NCBI GenBank assembly: GCA_023430885.1
Contig: JAEYYH010000032.1
Coordinates: 1-64,000 of the forward strand
Reading direction: 5' to 3'
Length of the DNA: 64,000 nucleotides
Source: Bacillota bacterium
GTDB taxonomy: Bacteria; Bacillota_I; Bacilli_A; RF39; UBA660
This document shows positions 1 to 8,863 of this stretch, piece by piece (position 1 is the stretch's first letter; every line of letters starts with the position of its first letter). The translations under genes were made by a program, and so were the position numbers. Under the pieces are notes generated by a model. It worked only from the letters and a program-made list of their open reading frames with translations, had not been told where the DNA came from and did not search any database.

Positions 1-642
1 GTCCTTAAGTTATATAAAAAAGGAATATGTACTTCTATATTTGCTCAAAATGAAAACTATGATTATAAATTATTATCAGATTTAGATATTTATATTTCAG
101 ATGGTAATTATGGTGAAATGTATCCCAATTCTAATGAATTAAAAGATAATGGTGATATTCCGTTTATAAGAGTTAATAACTTGAAAAATTTAAGATTAAC
201 AACTGAGAATATGAAATATATTTCAGCAAAAAAACACCAAATTTTATTAAGTGGTCATTTAAAAGAAAATGATATTTTGATAACCACTAGAGGCGAAATT
301 GGAAAAGTTGCAATTGTAGATAAAAAATTTGTAGATGCTAATATTAATGCTCAAATCGCTTTATTAAGAGTAAATAATAGAAGTTTAATAAACCCATACT
401 TTATTCTTGAATACTTAAATTATAACAATAAGTATATACAGTCATTTCAAACTGGTTCAGCATTAAAACAACTCCCAATTAAAAATTTAAAAAAATTAAA
501 AATACCTGAACTTAATATAGATAAGCAAAATAAAATAGGAAGATATTTTAATATGTATAATTATAAACTTATGTTAGAAAATAATAAATTGAATAAATTA
601 CGAGAACTAAAAAAAAGACTTATGCAAAACATGTTTGTATAG
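1..642 (+). CDS. hsdS: Type I restriction-modification specificity subunit HsdS (5' end outside window)
   Basis: The reading frame is open from base 1, so the true start and the first target recognition domain lie upstream of the window. What remains is 213 residues: the end of the central conserved helix (the YKKG...SIFAQ stretch, typical of HsdS), a second target recognition domain (about residues 25-165) and the C-terminal conserved helical region ending LRELKKRLMQNMF. HsdS gives the type I complex its DNA sequence specificity by bridging two HsdM subunits. It lies tail to tail with the hsdR-hsdM operon, only 14 bp from the next stop codon. A lone hsdS facing the operon is unusual and resembles the spare hsdS of invertible type I loci; the deciding sequence is off the left edge. 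Confidence 0.9.
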   Translation, partial: VLKLYKKGICTSIFAQNENYDYKLLSDLDIYISDGNYGEMYPNSNELKDNGDIPFIRVNNLKNLRLTTENMKYISAKKHQILLSGHLKENDILITTRGEIGKVAIVDKKFVDANINAQIALLRVNNRSLINPYFILEYLNYNNKYIQSFQTGSALKQLPIKNLKKLKIPELNIDKQNKIGRYFNMYNYKLMLENNKLNKLRELKKRLMQNMFV

Positions 643-656
643 TCCTTTTTCTTTTA

Positions 657-959
657 TTAAAATAATTCTTTAAATCTTTTAAATAAATTCTCAGCATCTT
701 CATTTTTTATTTCAGAAGCTCTTTTGTTAATATACTTATAACATTCATCAATAAACTTTTCGTCAGCTGCAGTTAGGTAACATTCTTTTTTAGCTAATAA
801 CAAATGTATCATTACTATCGAAAAAAATCCACCTTGTATTCCATCTGCATCATAAATTTTATTAACTGGTCTATCAATATCCCGATAGAACTCTCTGGCA
901 ATACCTTCTAAACTGATTGCTATATCATTATGAAAATTCCATCCTGCTCTTAATTCCAT
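657..959 (-). CDS. Small protein of unknown function at the end of the hsdR-hsdM operon
   Basis: This 100-residue protein follows hsdM by 15 bp and has a strong ribosome binding site (AAGGAGG, about 7 bases before ATG), so it is probably translated from the restriction operon. It has no signal peptide or membrane segment. The sequence is mostly helical in character, with conserved-looking aromatic and acidic positions (MELRAGWNFHNDIAISLEG at the N-terminus) and an acidic/basic C-terminal helix. I do not recognise the family. It occupies the place where hsdS would normally follow hsdM. It could be an accessory or regulator of the restriction complex, but that rests on position only. Confidence 0.75.
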   Translation of the reverse strand: MELRAGWNFHNDIAISLEGIAREFYRDIDRPVNKIYDADGIQGGFFSIVMIHLLLAKKECYLTAADEKFIDECYKYINKRASEIKNEDAENLFKRFKELF

Positions 960-974
960 ATTTTATCCTCCTTT

Positions 975-2537
975 CTATATTTCATCTAACCCTAATTCTT
1001 TCAAATATTTATTAAGTTCTATATCAGTTTCAGCTATCTCTTTATTAATTTCTTTTAACTGATTTTGGACTTCTTTGATATCTATTTCTTCTTCTTCCTC
1101 AAATGTATCTACGTACCTAGGAATATTAAGATTATAATCATTCTCATTTATTTCATCTAAAGATGCAATATGGGAATATTTTTCTATTTCTTCTCTATTT
1201 TTATAAGTATTAACTATCTTATCAATATCTTCATCACGAAGTCTATTTTGATTTTTTCCTGGTTCGAAATCTTTTGAAGCATCCATGAATAAAATATTCT
1301 CTTCATTTTCCCTGCATTTTTTGAATACTAATATACAAGTTGGAATGCTTGTTCCAAAAAATATATTAGCAGGTAAACCAATAACTGCATCTAAATAATT
1401 TTTATCTTTAATAAGATGTTCTCTTATTGTTCCCTCACTAGCCCCCCTAAATAAAACTCCATGTGGAAGCACTACTGCCATTGTTCCATTATCTGCTAAT
1501 TGGTGAATCATATGTTGAACAAATGCGTAGTCAGCTTTAGATTTAGGTGCTAACTTACCATAACCACTGAATCTTTCATCATCTAAAAAACTTTGATCAG
1601 CACTCCAATTAGCACTATATGGAGGATTAGCTACTATTGCTTCAAACTTCATATCTAAATGTTGTGGATGTTCTAATGTATCATCATTTTTAATATCAAA
1701 ATGTTTGAATGACACTCCGTGTAATAGCATATTCATGCGAGCTAAATTATAAGTTGTAGAATTAAATTCTTGTCCATAAAATGAACTAACTTTAGACTCT
1801 CTTTTTACTCTAAGTAGTAAAGACCCAGATCCACAACATGGATCATAAACTGATTTAATAGTGCTTTTATTTAGTGAAACAATTTTAGCTAGAATTTTTG
1901 AAACTTGTTGAGGTGTATAAAACTCCCCAGCTTTTTTTCCTGCACTAGCTGCAAAATTCCCTATTAAATATTCATAAGCATCTCCAAGAACATCGATTTC
2001 TGCATCTCCATGATGAAAATCAATATCATTAATCTTTTGCATTATTTTTGATATTAACTTTGTTCTTTCGGCTTCACCTTTTCCAAGTCTTGTAGAGTTT
2101 AAATCCATATCATCAAACAAATTTTGAAAATCATCTTGTGATTCATTTCCTAAAGTAGAATCTGATATAGAATTAATTGCTTTTTGAAGCATTGAAATAT
2201 CAAACATGCCGGTTTCTATTTTATTGACTAAAGAAGAAAATAAATTTTCAGGTGATATAAAATATCCAATATTTGAATCATTTATTAATTCTTCTTGAAG
2301 CCCTTCTTTATATTCTTTATTATTCCAAGCTTTAATATAATCTAATTTATCATCTTTTAATAATACATTATTTGCATAATCAACTAAATTTTCTGATAAA
2401 TATCTATAAAATATTAAACCTAATATATAATTTTTAAATTCACTTGCATCCATATTTCCACGAAGATCATTAGCAATACTCCATAATTGCGTATGAAGTT
2501 GAGCTTGTTGACTTTGCTGTTTTTGTGTTGTTGACAT
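975..2537 (-). CDS. hsdM: Type I restriction-modification DNA methyltransferase subunit HsdM
   Basis: HsdM transfers a methyl group from S-adenosylmethionine to adenine N6 within the site chosen by HsdS. The 520-residue protein has the helical N-terminal HsdM domain (about 10-150), the GEFYTPQQVSKI stretch that leads into the methyltransferase domain, the SAM-binding motif DPCCGSGSLLL, and the catalytic NPPY motif (ANPPYSANW). The C-terminal 60 residues form an acidic, probably coiled-coil tail. Length is normal. The start is the ATG after AGGAGATGAAATAG. It lies 12 bp after hsdR, so the two are co-transcribed, in an R-M-small-protein order with hsdS inverted downstream. Confidence 0.96.
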   Translation of the reverse strand: MSTTQKQQSQQAQLHTQLWSIANDLRGNMDASEFKNYILGLIFYRYLSENLVDYANNVLLKDDKLDYIKAWNNKEYKEGLQEELINDSNIGYFISPENLFSSLVNKIETGMFDISMLQKAINSISDSTLGNESQDDFQNLFDDMDLNSTRLGKGEAERTKLISKIMQKINDIDFHHGDAEIDVLGDAYEYLIGNFAASAGKKAGEFYTPQQVSKILAKIVSLNKSTIKSVYDPCCGSGSLLLRVKRESKVSSFYGQEFNSTTYNLARMNMLLHGVSFKHFDIKNDDTLEHPQHLDMKFEAIVANPPYSANWSADQSFLDDERFSGYGKLAPKSKADYAFVQHMIHQLADNGTMAVVLPHGVLFRGASEGTIREHLIKDKNYLDAVIGLPANIFFGTSIPTCILVFKKCRENEENILFMDASKDFEPGKNQNRLRDEDIDKIVNTYKNREEIEKYSHIASLDEINENDYNLNIPRYVDTFEEEEEIDIKEVQNQLKEINKEIAETDIELNKYLKELGLDEI

Positions 2538-2549
2538 CTATTTCATCTC

Positions 2550-5297
2550 CTATATATACTTCTTCATTAACTTTAATACAAAAGTTTTTAAATCTTTAAT
2601 AATTGTTCTTTTCTTTAAAAAACCAACATTTAATGATCTATTAATCTTTTCATCTGGAAATATACCACTATATTCATATTCTTCAATTATATATTTCATA
2701 TTATCTAAAGAAATATTGTTATCGTTAGCAAATCTTTTTATTTCGTTTTCTCTTTCAATATTTAAATGTTTATTATACTCATCATCTATTGAATCACCAT
2801 CACTCAATACGGGGACAACATTCTTTAAGAAACGTTTAATTAAATCTAACTTCAAATATAATTCTTCATCAGTTACATTTGATAATTTAATTTCAATTTC
2901 TGCAATATCTTTTTCTTGTTGTTCTTTGTCAACCAAATCAATACTTCTAATTAAATTCAAAATATAAGAAACATTAATCTTATCAGTCTGCATTAATTCT
3001 AATGAAAAATCTATATCTGCCAATATTGAAGTTTTATCAGCATCTTCAGTAACTTCTCTTACTATTTTTAAATATTTACTTTTGTAATCTTGATAATCTT
3101 GAGCAGAAAAGCCCATTATATCATCCTCATCATCAAATTCATTAAATGTTTTTAAACTCACAAGTATTCTTGATAAATCTCTGAAAGCTAATAAGAAAGT
3201 TTTCTTATCCTCTTCTCTTTCAAGTTTATCTATATCATCTACTTTTTTTGACATTTTCAATACTTTTGATAAAGCTAATTTGTACATATCTAAATACTCT
3301 ACATAAGATTTCATTAATACTATATCAGTATTATCTGTTTGAGAAAATATTTTAATAGCAGTATCTACATCTTCTTTTGTAGTTTGATAGCAAACTATAT
3401 TACCATGTGGCTTACTTTTCTTTTCCACTCTATTAGTTCTAGAAAAAGCTTGTATTAATGAATGATATTTTAATCTTTTGTCGATATATAAAGTATTTAG
3501 AGTTTTAGCATCAAAACCTGTTAGGAACATATCTACAACTAGTAATATATCTATATCATTATTTTTAACTCTTTTTGATACATCTTTAAAATAACTGTCA
3601 AATGTGTTTGTACTATAATTTGTTTTGAACATTTTATTATAGTCCTTTATTATCTCTTCAAGTACATCTCTAGATTGTTCGTCTTTGCCTTCAGATTCCT
3701 CATTTGCACCATAAGTAAATATGCATGCAATTTTCAAATCATTAGTAATTGATTTAAATGCTCTATAGTATTTAATAAGCATATCAATAGATGATGTTGC
3801 AAATATTGAGTTATACATTTTATCTCTAGTTTTTGCATTATGATGTTCTATAATATTTTGAGCAATCATTCCAATTCTAGCGTCTGCTAAATATACTTCA
3901 TCTGTGTTAATGCCTTGAACTTGTTCATCTTTTGCTGAAGAATAAGAATCCATTGTTTTAATATAGTCTACTGAAAAACCTAAAACATTTTCATCTCTAA
4001 TTGCGTCTTTTATTAGGTAGGTATGTAAACATTTTTCAAACAAGTCTGCAGTTGTTCTACCATCTTGTGATTTATTTATTTCAAATCTTGGTGTTCCAGT
4101 AAACCCAAAATATTGTGCTTTACTAAAATGTTTATTTATCTGTTTATGCATATCTCCAAATTGACTTCTATGACACTCATCAATTATAAAAACTGTTTTT
4201 AAGTCTTTGTATTTATCCATTAATTCTGCATATCTTGGATTTCTAACTGCATTTGCCATTTTTTGTATTGTTGTAACTATTAGAGGTTTAGTACTATCTT
4301 TAATTTGTTTTACTAATTTATCTGTTTGATTAGTCATATCAACACAACCAGGATCAAACTTATTAAATTCGTCTAAAGTTTGTTTATCTAAATCTTTTCT
4401 GTCTACTAAAAAGAATACTTGATTAATGCTCGATTCTAATGCCAATATTTGACTAGCTTTAAATGAAGTAATTGTCTTCCCAGATCCTGTTGTATGCCAT
4501 ATATAACCATTATTACTTGTATTAACTGCTCTATCGACTAAAGTTTCAACTGCATAAACTTGATAAGGTCGCATAATCATTAATATCTTTTCTGTCTCAT
4601 TTATTATCATATATCTGGCTATCATTTTAGCAACATGACATCTATCTAAAAAGAAACAACAAAATTCTTGCATATTAGTTATTCTATTATTTCTTACGTC
4701 AGTCCAATAAAATGTAAATGCATATAGCAATTCATTATCACCATTTGCAAAGTATTTTGTATCAATGCCATTACTAATTACGAATAGTTCAATAAATCTA
4801 TATAATCCTTGATATGAATGCTTTCTATATCTTTGTATTTGATTAAATGCTTCCTTAAAATCTATTCCTCTTCTTTTTAATTCTATTTGAATTAATGGTA
4901 ATCCATTTATTAATAACGTAACATCATATCTATTTATATATTTGCCTTCGACAGTAGTTTGGTGTGATACCTGAAATTCATTTTTACACCATTCCTTTTT
5001 ATTAAATAATTCAATATAAACAACTTCTCCATTATCTCTTGTTATATCTTGAAGTTGCCTTAATTCTTTTGCACTATCAAAAACACCTTTACCACTAATT
5101 TTAATCATTAGTTTTTCAAACTCTTTATCAGATAATTCTTTTCTCTTTAGCCTATCCTTATTGTGAATATTAATTTGTTCACGAAAGTTTTTTTCCAGAT
5201 CATTAATATCATTAATAACAACTTGTTTATAACCTTGTTTAACAAGTTGCGCAATCATCTTATCCTCTAAAGTCTTTTCGCTTTCATAAGTACCCAT
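2550..5297 (-). CDS. hsdR: Type I restriction enzyme endonuclease/translocase subunit HsdR
   Basis: HsdR is the ATP-driven DNA translocase and nuclease of a type I restriction complex. The 915-residue protein has an N-terminal PD-(D/E)XK nuclease domain (RYDVTLLINGLPLIQIELKRR carries the D and ExK residues), then a superfamily 2 helicase core with Walker A TTGSGKT, Walker B IIDECHRSQ and motif VI AFSRTNR, then a helical C-terminal domain. It is full length and shows no frame break. RBS is GAGGTGA before ATG. A likely sigma-A promoter lies just upstream (TTAAAA, 17 bp, TATAAT with the -10 at 5322-5327). It heads the hsdR-hsdM operon. Confidence 0.96.
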   Translation of the reverse strand: MGTYESEKTLEDKMIAQLVKQGYKQVVINDINDLEKNFREQINIHNKDRLKRKELSDKEFEKLMIKISGKGVFDSAKELRQLQDITRDNGEVVYIELFNKKEWCKNEFQVSHQTTVEGKYINRYDVTLLINGLPLIQIELKRRGIDFKEAFNQIQRYRKHSYQGLYRFIELFVISNGIDTKYFANGDNELLYAFTFYWTDVRNNRITNMQEFCCFFLDRCHVAKMIARYMIINETEKILMIMRPYQVYAVETLVDRAVNTSNNGYIWHTTGSGKTITSFKASQILALESSINQVFFLVDRKDLDKQTLDEFNKFDPGCVDMTNQTDKLVKQIKDSTKPLIVTTIQKMANAVRNPRYAELMDKYKDLKTVFIIDECHRSQFGDMHKQINKHFSKAQYFGFTGTPRFEINKSQDGRTTADLFEKCLHTYLIKDAIRDENVLGFSVDYIKTMDSYSSAKDEQVQGINTDEVYLADARIGMIAQNIIEHHNAKTRDKMYNSIFATSSIDMLIKYYRAFKSITNDLKIACIFTYGANEESEGKDEQSRDVLEEIIKDYNKMFKTNYSTNTFDSYFKDVSKRVKNNDIDILLVVDMFLTGFDAKTLNTLYIDKRLKYHSLIQAFSRTNRVEKKSKPHGNIVCYQTTKEDVDTAIKIFSQTDNTDIVLMKSYVEYLDMYKLALSKVLKMSKKVDDIDKLEREEDKKTFLLAFRDLSRILVSLKTFNEFDDEDDIMGFSAQDYQDYKSKYLKIVREVTEDADKTSILADIDFSLELMQTDKINVSYILNLIRSIDLVDKEQQEKDIAEIEIKLSNVTDEELYLKLDLIKRFLKNVVPVLSDGDSIDDEYNKHLNIERENEIKRFANDNNISLDNMKYIIEEYEYSGIFPDEKINRSLNVGFLKKRTIIKDLKTFVLKLMKKYI

Positions 5298-5491
5298 ATT
5301 TCACCTCATCATGTTATTACAATTATAACATCAAATATCAATTTTTTTAAGGCTTTAGTTAGCAGTTTTTAAAGTTATGCATATTTAATGTTATTAATTT
5401 GATAAATAAGTTCCATAAAACGCAACTAAATTATAACCAAAATTAATATATCTTTTATCAAAATAAATTTTACTTTATAAAATAATGACAT

Positions 5492-5585
5492 AAAAAAAGC
5501 GGAGCCTCTCGGCTCCATCAGGGGGTTTTGGTTGCATTACTATACCAGTTGAGTATAGTAACACTCGCGTGATATTATCACGCTA
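5492..5585 (-). ncRNA. Candidate small structured RNA between recG and hsdR
   Basis: A consensus sigma-A promoter just downstream of recG (TTGACA 5614-5619, 17-bp spacer, TATAAT 5591-5596, minus strand) would start a transcript near 5585. The predicted RNA of about 94 nt has three perfect hairpins: a 7-bp stem GCGTGAT/ATCACGC (5567-5583), an 8-bp stem TTACTATA/TATAGTAA with a 9-nt loop (5537-5561), and a 6-bp GGAGCC/GGCTCC stem with a GAGA tetraloop (5501-5516) followed by seven T residues, a typical intrinsic terminator. No start codon with a ribosome site is visible. The last hairpin may also terminate recG. It does not match any RNA family I can name. The remaining bases to hsdR hold only the hsdR promoter region. 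Confidence 0.6.
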
Positions 5586-5590
5586 TAATC

Positions 5591-5619
5591 ATTATAAATG
5601 CTAAAGTGTAAAATGTCAA
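5591..5619 (-). promoter_or_regulatory. Sigma-A promoter for the small RNA downstream of recG
   Basis: Minus strand: TTGACA (5614-5619), a 17-bp spacer and TATAAT (5591-5596), a perfect match to the consensus in both boxes. It starts 11 bp after the recG stop codon and points away from recG, into a region with hairpins but no gene. Confidence 0.7.
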
Positions 5620-5629
5620 GTTTATTTCC

Positions 5630-7615
5630 CTAATCTAAATTAACAGATTCATTTAACATTTTGTTTACTATTTCATTTGTGCAAATATCACTCTTAATAT
5701 AGTTTTCTGCTTCTTCTTTTGCTTTAAGTAGTAAATTAAAATCATTCTTAATATTGGCTATTTTAAAGACCATATCGCCACTTTGTTTGGCCCCAAATAA
5801 ATCACCACTACCACGTAATTTAAAATCTTCTTCACTTACTTTAAATCCATCAGTAGTTTCTGTTAATATATCAAGTCGTTTTGAATCCCTATCGCTTATA
5901 AGAAGACAGTATGATTGTAAACTATTTCTTCCTACTCTTCCTCTTAATTGATGAAGAGCAGATAGCCCAAAACGATATGAATCAAATATGACCATCATGG
6001 TTGCATTTTTAACATCTACCCCTACTTCGATAACTGTTGTACTTATTAATATTTGAATATCGTTATTCTTAAACTTAGTCATCATAAGATCTTTTTCTTC
6101 TGGTTTCATCTTGCCATGTAATACACCAATGTTATATTTTGATCCGAAAGCTTTATTCATTTTTTCTTCTAGTTTAGCTACATTTTCTAAATCTATTTTT
6201 TCACTTTCTTCAATAAGGGGCGCTACTACATATATTTGATGGTTTTGAAGTAGCTCATTATACATCTTTAGTAATACTTCTTTTATTTCATCATTCTTAT
6301 ATAACTTAGTTATTACTGGTTTCCTACCTCCAGGCATCGTTTTAATACTTGATACATCCATATCACCATAGATTGTTAAAGCATATGTTCTAGGAATTGG
6401 TGTAGCACTCATATATAAAATATCCGGTGTTATACCTTTGTTCTTTAATGAGCTTCTTTGATTAACTCCAAATCTATGTTGTTCATCAGTTATAACGAGT
6501 CCTAGACTTTTGTATTCTATTTCATCTTGGAATAAGGCATGAGTTCCAATAATAATATCTATTTTCCCTTCTTTTAATTCTTTATAAATCACCTTTTTTT
6601 CTGATGCTTTTAGTTTGCCAGTAAGTAGTTCTATTCTGATATCATATTCTTTGAATATCTCTCTTATATTAATTAAGTGCTGACTGGCTAAGATTTCAGT
6701 TGGTGCCATAAGAGCTCCTTGATAACCACTTAAATAATTAATATATAAGGCTATAAATGAAAGAATTGTCTTTCCTGAACCGACATCACCTTGAAGAAGT
6801 CTATTCATTCTAGAAGGGCTTATTAAGTCATTATATATATCATCTACACTAGTTAACTGATCTTCTGTTAATTTAAAAGGAAGATTATTTATAAAACTAT
6901 CTATTTCTTCTCTACTAACATCTCTTTTTAGTCCATCCTGACTTTTTCTATTTTTTTTAAGATAACTCATTTTTAACATAAAAATAAATAGTTCTTCAAA
7001 CTTTAATCTAGTTAATGCTTTTTTAAAATTAACTGTGCTAGTTGGATTGTGAACTTCTTTAATACTTACTAGTTTATCTTCAAAGTCATATTTTTCTACT
7101 AGTTTACTTGGTAAATAATCAGCTACTGCAGTTACATATGGATAAGAAAGTTTTACACACTCATTTACTTGTTTACTAACAATACCAGGTGTTATATGGT
7201 AAATAGGCTCAATTACCGTACGATCACCAAGTAATCCGAATTTAATATCACTTGCTACTATACTATTATGGTTTAAATCTAATTTACCTAAAATGGTTAC
7301 TTTTGTTCCTATTACAAGTTTACTTTTAAGAAAGCCTCTATTAAAAATAGATACATTATATAGATTTGATCCTGTATTAAATCTAAAAGTCATTTTATCC
7401 ATATGACCATTAAATCTAAACATCTTAGCATCTTCTTCTAAGTAACCATCAATAATAACTTTATCACCATCTTTTATATTATCCATATCTGTTCTTTTTA
7501 AAACATCGTATCTAAATGGATAATATGTTATTAAATCATCTATATTATTTATGCCTAATTTATTTAATATCTTGGTTGTTTTAGGCCCAATTCCTTTTAT
7601 TTCTTCTATCTGCAT
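5630..7615 (-). CDS. recG: ATP-dependent DNA helicase RecG
   Basis: RecG remodels stalled replication forks and branch-migrates Holliday junctions. The 661-residue protein has the usual order: N-terminal helix-hairpin-helix-like start (IKGIGPKTTKILNKLGI), wedge/OB-fold domain (about 50-150), helicase domain 1 with Walker A GDVGSGKT and Walker B VITDEQHRFG, SATPIPRT motif III, helicase domain 2 with QLRGRVGR motif VI, and the C-terminal TRG-like region (GSGDLFGAKQSG). Length is normal. The promoter (7647-7675) is a consensus sigma-A promoter with a LexA-type box inside its spacer, so SOS control is likely. It is transcribed divergently from the DHH phosphoesterase gene. Confidence 0.97.
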   Translation of the reverse strand: MQIEEIKGIGPKTTKILNKLGINNIDDLITYYPFRYDVLKRTDMDNIKDGDKVIIDGYLEEDAKMFRFNGHMDKMTFRFNTGSNLYNVSIFNRGFLKSKLVIGTKVTILGKLDLNHNSIVASDIKFGLLGDRTVIEPIYHITPGIVSKQVNECVKLSYPYVTAVADYLPSKLVEKYDFEDKLVSIKEVHNPTSTVNFKKALTRLKFEELFIFMLKMSYLKKNRKSQDGLKRDVSREEIDSFINNLPFKLTEDQLTSVDDIYNDLISPSRMNRLLQGDVGSGKTILSFIALYINYLSGYQGALMAPTEILASQHLINIREIFKEYDIRIELLTGKLKASEKKVIYKELKEGKIDIIIGTHALFQDEIEYKSLGLVITDEQHRFGVNQRSSLKNKGITPDILYMSATPIPRTYALTIYGDMDVSSIKTMPGGRKPVITKLYKNDEIKEVLLKMYNELLQNHQIYVVAPLIEESEKIDLENVAKLEEKMNKAFGSKYNIGVLHGKMKPEEKDLMMTKFKNNDIQILISTTVIEVGVDVKNATMMVIFDSYRFGLSALHQLRGRVGRNSLQSYCLLISDRDSKRLDILTETTDGFKVSEEDFKLRGSGDLFGAKQSGDMVFKIANIKNDFNLLLKAKEEAENYIKSDICTNEIVNKMLNESVNLD

Positions 7616-7646
7616 AATTCACCTATCTTTTACTAATCTATTTTAG

Positions 7647-7675
7647 ATTATATCAAACAAGTGTTCGTGTGTCAA
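7647..7675 (-). promoter_or_regulatory. recG promoter
   Basis: Minus strand: TTGACA (7670-7675), 17-bp spacer, TATAAT (7647-7652), a perfect consensus. The start codon of recG is about 32 bp downstream of the -10. The spacer holds a LexA-type operator. Confidence 0.75.
7654..7667 (-). promoter_or_regulatory. LexA (SOS) box in the recG promoter
   Basis: Minus strand reads CGAACACTTGTTTG, matching the Gram-positive LexA/DinR consensus (CGAAC, four bases, GTTYG). It fills most of the space between the -35 and -10 boxes of recG, where bound LexA would block RNA polymerase. The same kind of box is found at uvrA in this window. Confidence 0.7.
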
Positions 7676-7712
7676 ATTTTAATAATATGATATAATAAAT
7701 CTAGGTGATTAT

Positions 7713-8675
7713 ATGAAGAAAGTTTTATTAATATCGCATATTGCGGATATGGATGGTTTAGGTTGTGTAATACTAGGAAAGATTGTATTTCCTAAAATGG
7801 ATGTTATATTAATTGAGCCTGATGAACTTAAGGGAAAGATTGAAGATTTATTAAAGACTAAAAAGTATAGTAAGTATGAAAAGATATTTATTACTGATTT
7901 AGGTATGAATATTAATGTTGGTAAACTTATTGATGATAGTCCAATGAAAAAGATAGTTACTCATTTAGATCATCATCAAAGTAATATGGAAGTTAGTATT
8001 TATCCATGGAGTACTGTTATAAGTGAAATAGATGGTTTTAAACCTAGTGGTACTAGTTTGCTTTATGAGTACTTATTAAATAATTATTCTGATAATGATG
8101 TTTTAAAAAATAATAGTTTAAAAGAACTTGTTGAAGGTATAAGAAGTAATGATACTTATCAGTTTGTAGAAACAGGTAATAAACTTGGTTACTATTTAAC
8201 TCAAATTTTAGCTAGAAACGGCAAAGAGAAGGTAATTGATGATTTTTATGATAGAATCATACATGGTGATAAAAGACACTTTAAATTAACTGAAGAAGAA
8301 GTTAAAATATGTACTGAGATGCAGAAAGAATTAGATGATTATTTAAAGTGGTGTGATGATACTTTAATAAGAATGAATTTTATGGGATATAATGTTGGTT
8401 TATCTATTTCAACTAAGTTTAGATCTAGTGTAGGTAATTTACTTAGTGAAAAGTATAAAGATGAACTAGATTTTATTCTTATTGCTAATTATGAAAGAGA
8501 AAGTTTTTCAGTTAGAACAGTTAATGAAATAAACGTTGGAAACATCTGCAAAGAGCTTGGTGGCGGCGGTCATGAAAAAGCTGGTGGGTTTCCTATGACT
8601 GATGAAAATTTGAAGTTAACTAGCCCCTATTTCGACAAAAACAAGTTAGAAACGCTAAAAAAAGAAGTTTTTTAA
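7713..8675 (+). CDS. DHH-family phosphoesterase
   Basis: The 320-residue protein has the DHH superfamily motifs: ADMDG (D12, D14), TDLG (residues 61-64), the signature DHH at residues 86-88 in THLDHHQSN, and the C-terminal DHHA1 domain with GGGGHEKAGG. Members cleave short RNA (nanoRNase), pAp or cyclic dinucleotides with metal ions bound by the aspartates and histidines. The N-terminal motifs are intact, so it should be active, but the substrate cannot be read from the sequence; it is shorter than membrane GdpP and has no membrane segment. It starts at an ATG after AGGTGAT. It is divergent from recG and upstream of a structured RNA and a TSCPD gene. Confidence 0.88.
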   Translation: MKKVLLISHIADMDGLGCVILGKIVFPKMDVILIEPDELKGKIEDLLKTKKYSKYEKIFITDLGMNINVGKLIDDSPMKKIVTHLDHHQSNMEVSIYPWSTVISEIDGFKPSGTSLLYEYLLNNYSDNDVLKNNSLKELVEGIRSNDTYQFVETGNKLGYYLTQILARNGKEKVIDDFYDRIIHGDKRHFKLTEEEVKICTEMQKELDDYLKWCDDTLIRMNFMGYNVGLSISTKFRSSVGNLLSEKYKDELDFILIANYERESFSVRTVNEINVGNICKELGGGGHEKAGGFPMTDENLKLTSPYFDKNKLETLKKEVF

Positions 8676-8694
8676 ATATTTTTATTTTAAATAC

Positions 8695-8723
8695 TTGACA
8701 AAATAAACTTTTTGCATTAGTAT
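8695..8723 (+). promoter_or_regulatory. Sigma-A promoter for the structured RNA at 8729
   Basis: TTGACA (8695-8700), exactly 17 bp, then TAGTAT (8718-8723). It begins 20 bp after the stop of the DHH gene and is followed by hairpins rather than by a coding start. Confidence 0.6.
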
Positions 8724-8728
8724 AGACA

Positions 8729-8828
8729 GTACCAATTCGGATTAGACGGATTGGATGCTAGTATCACACTAGCCAACCCCTTTTTATTCTTTTATAAGGA
8801 CAGTTCGCAGGGGGACTGTTCTTTTTGT
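8729..8828 (+). ncRNA. Candidate structured small RNA or leader upstream of the TSCPD gene
   Basis: Downstream of a good promoter there are three hairpins: CCAATTC/GGATTGG (8732-8754, one G-U pair), GCTAGT/ACTAGC (8757-8773), and GGACAGT/ACTGTTC (8798-8821, one G-U pair) followed by TTTTT. The loop of the last hairpin contains GGGGG, which could pair with CCCC at 8777-8780 to form a pseudoknot. A separate TTTTT tract follows CCCC. The RNA is about 100 nt and ends about 35 bp before the TSCPD gene, which has its own -10 (TATAAT, 8841-8846). It may be a free small RNA or an attenuator. I do not recognise its class. Confidence 0.5.
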
Positions 8829-8863
8829 TTGTTATTATGATATAATTTATATAGGTGATATAC

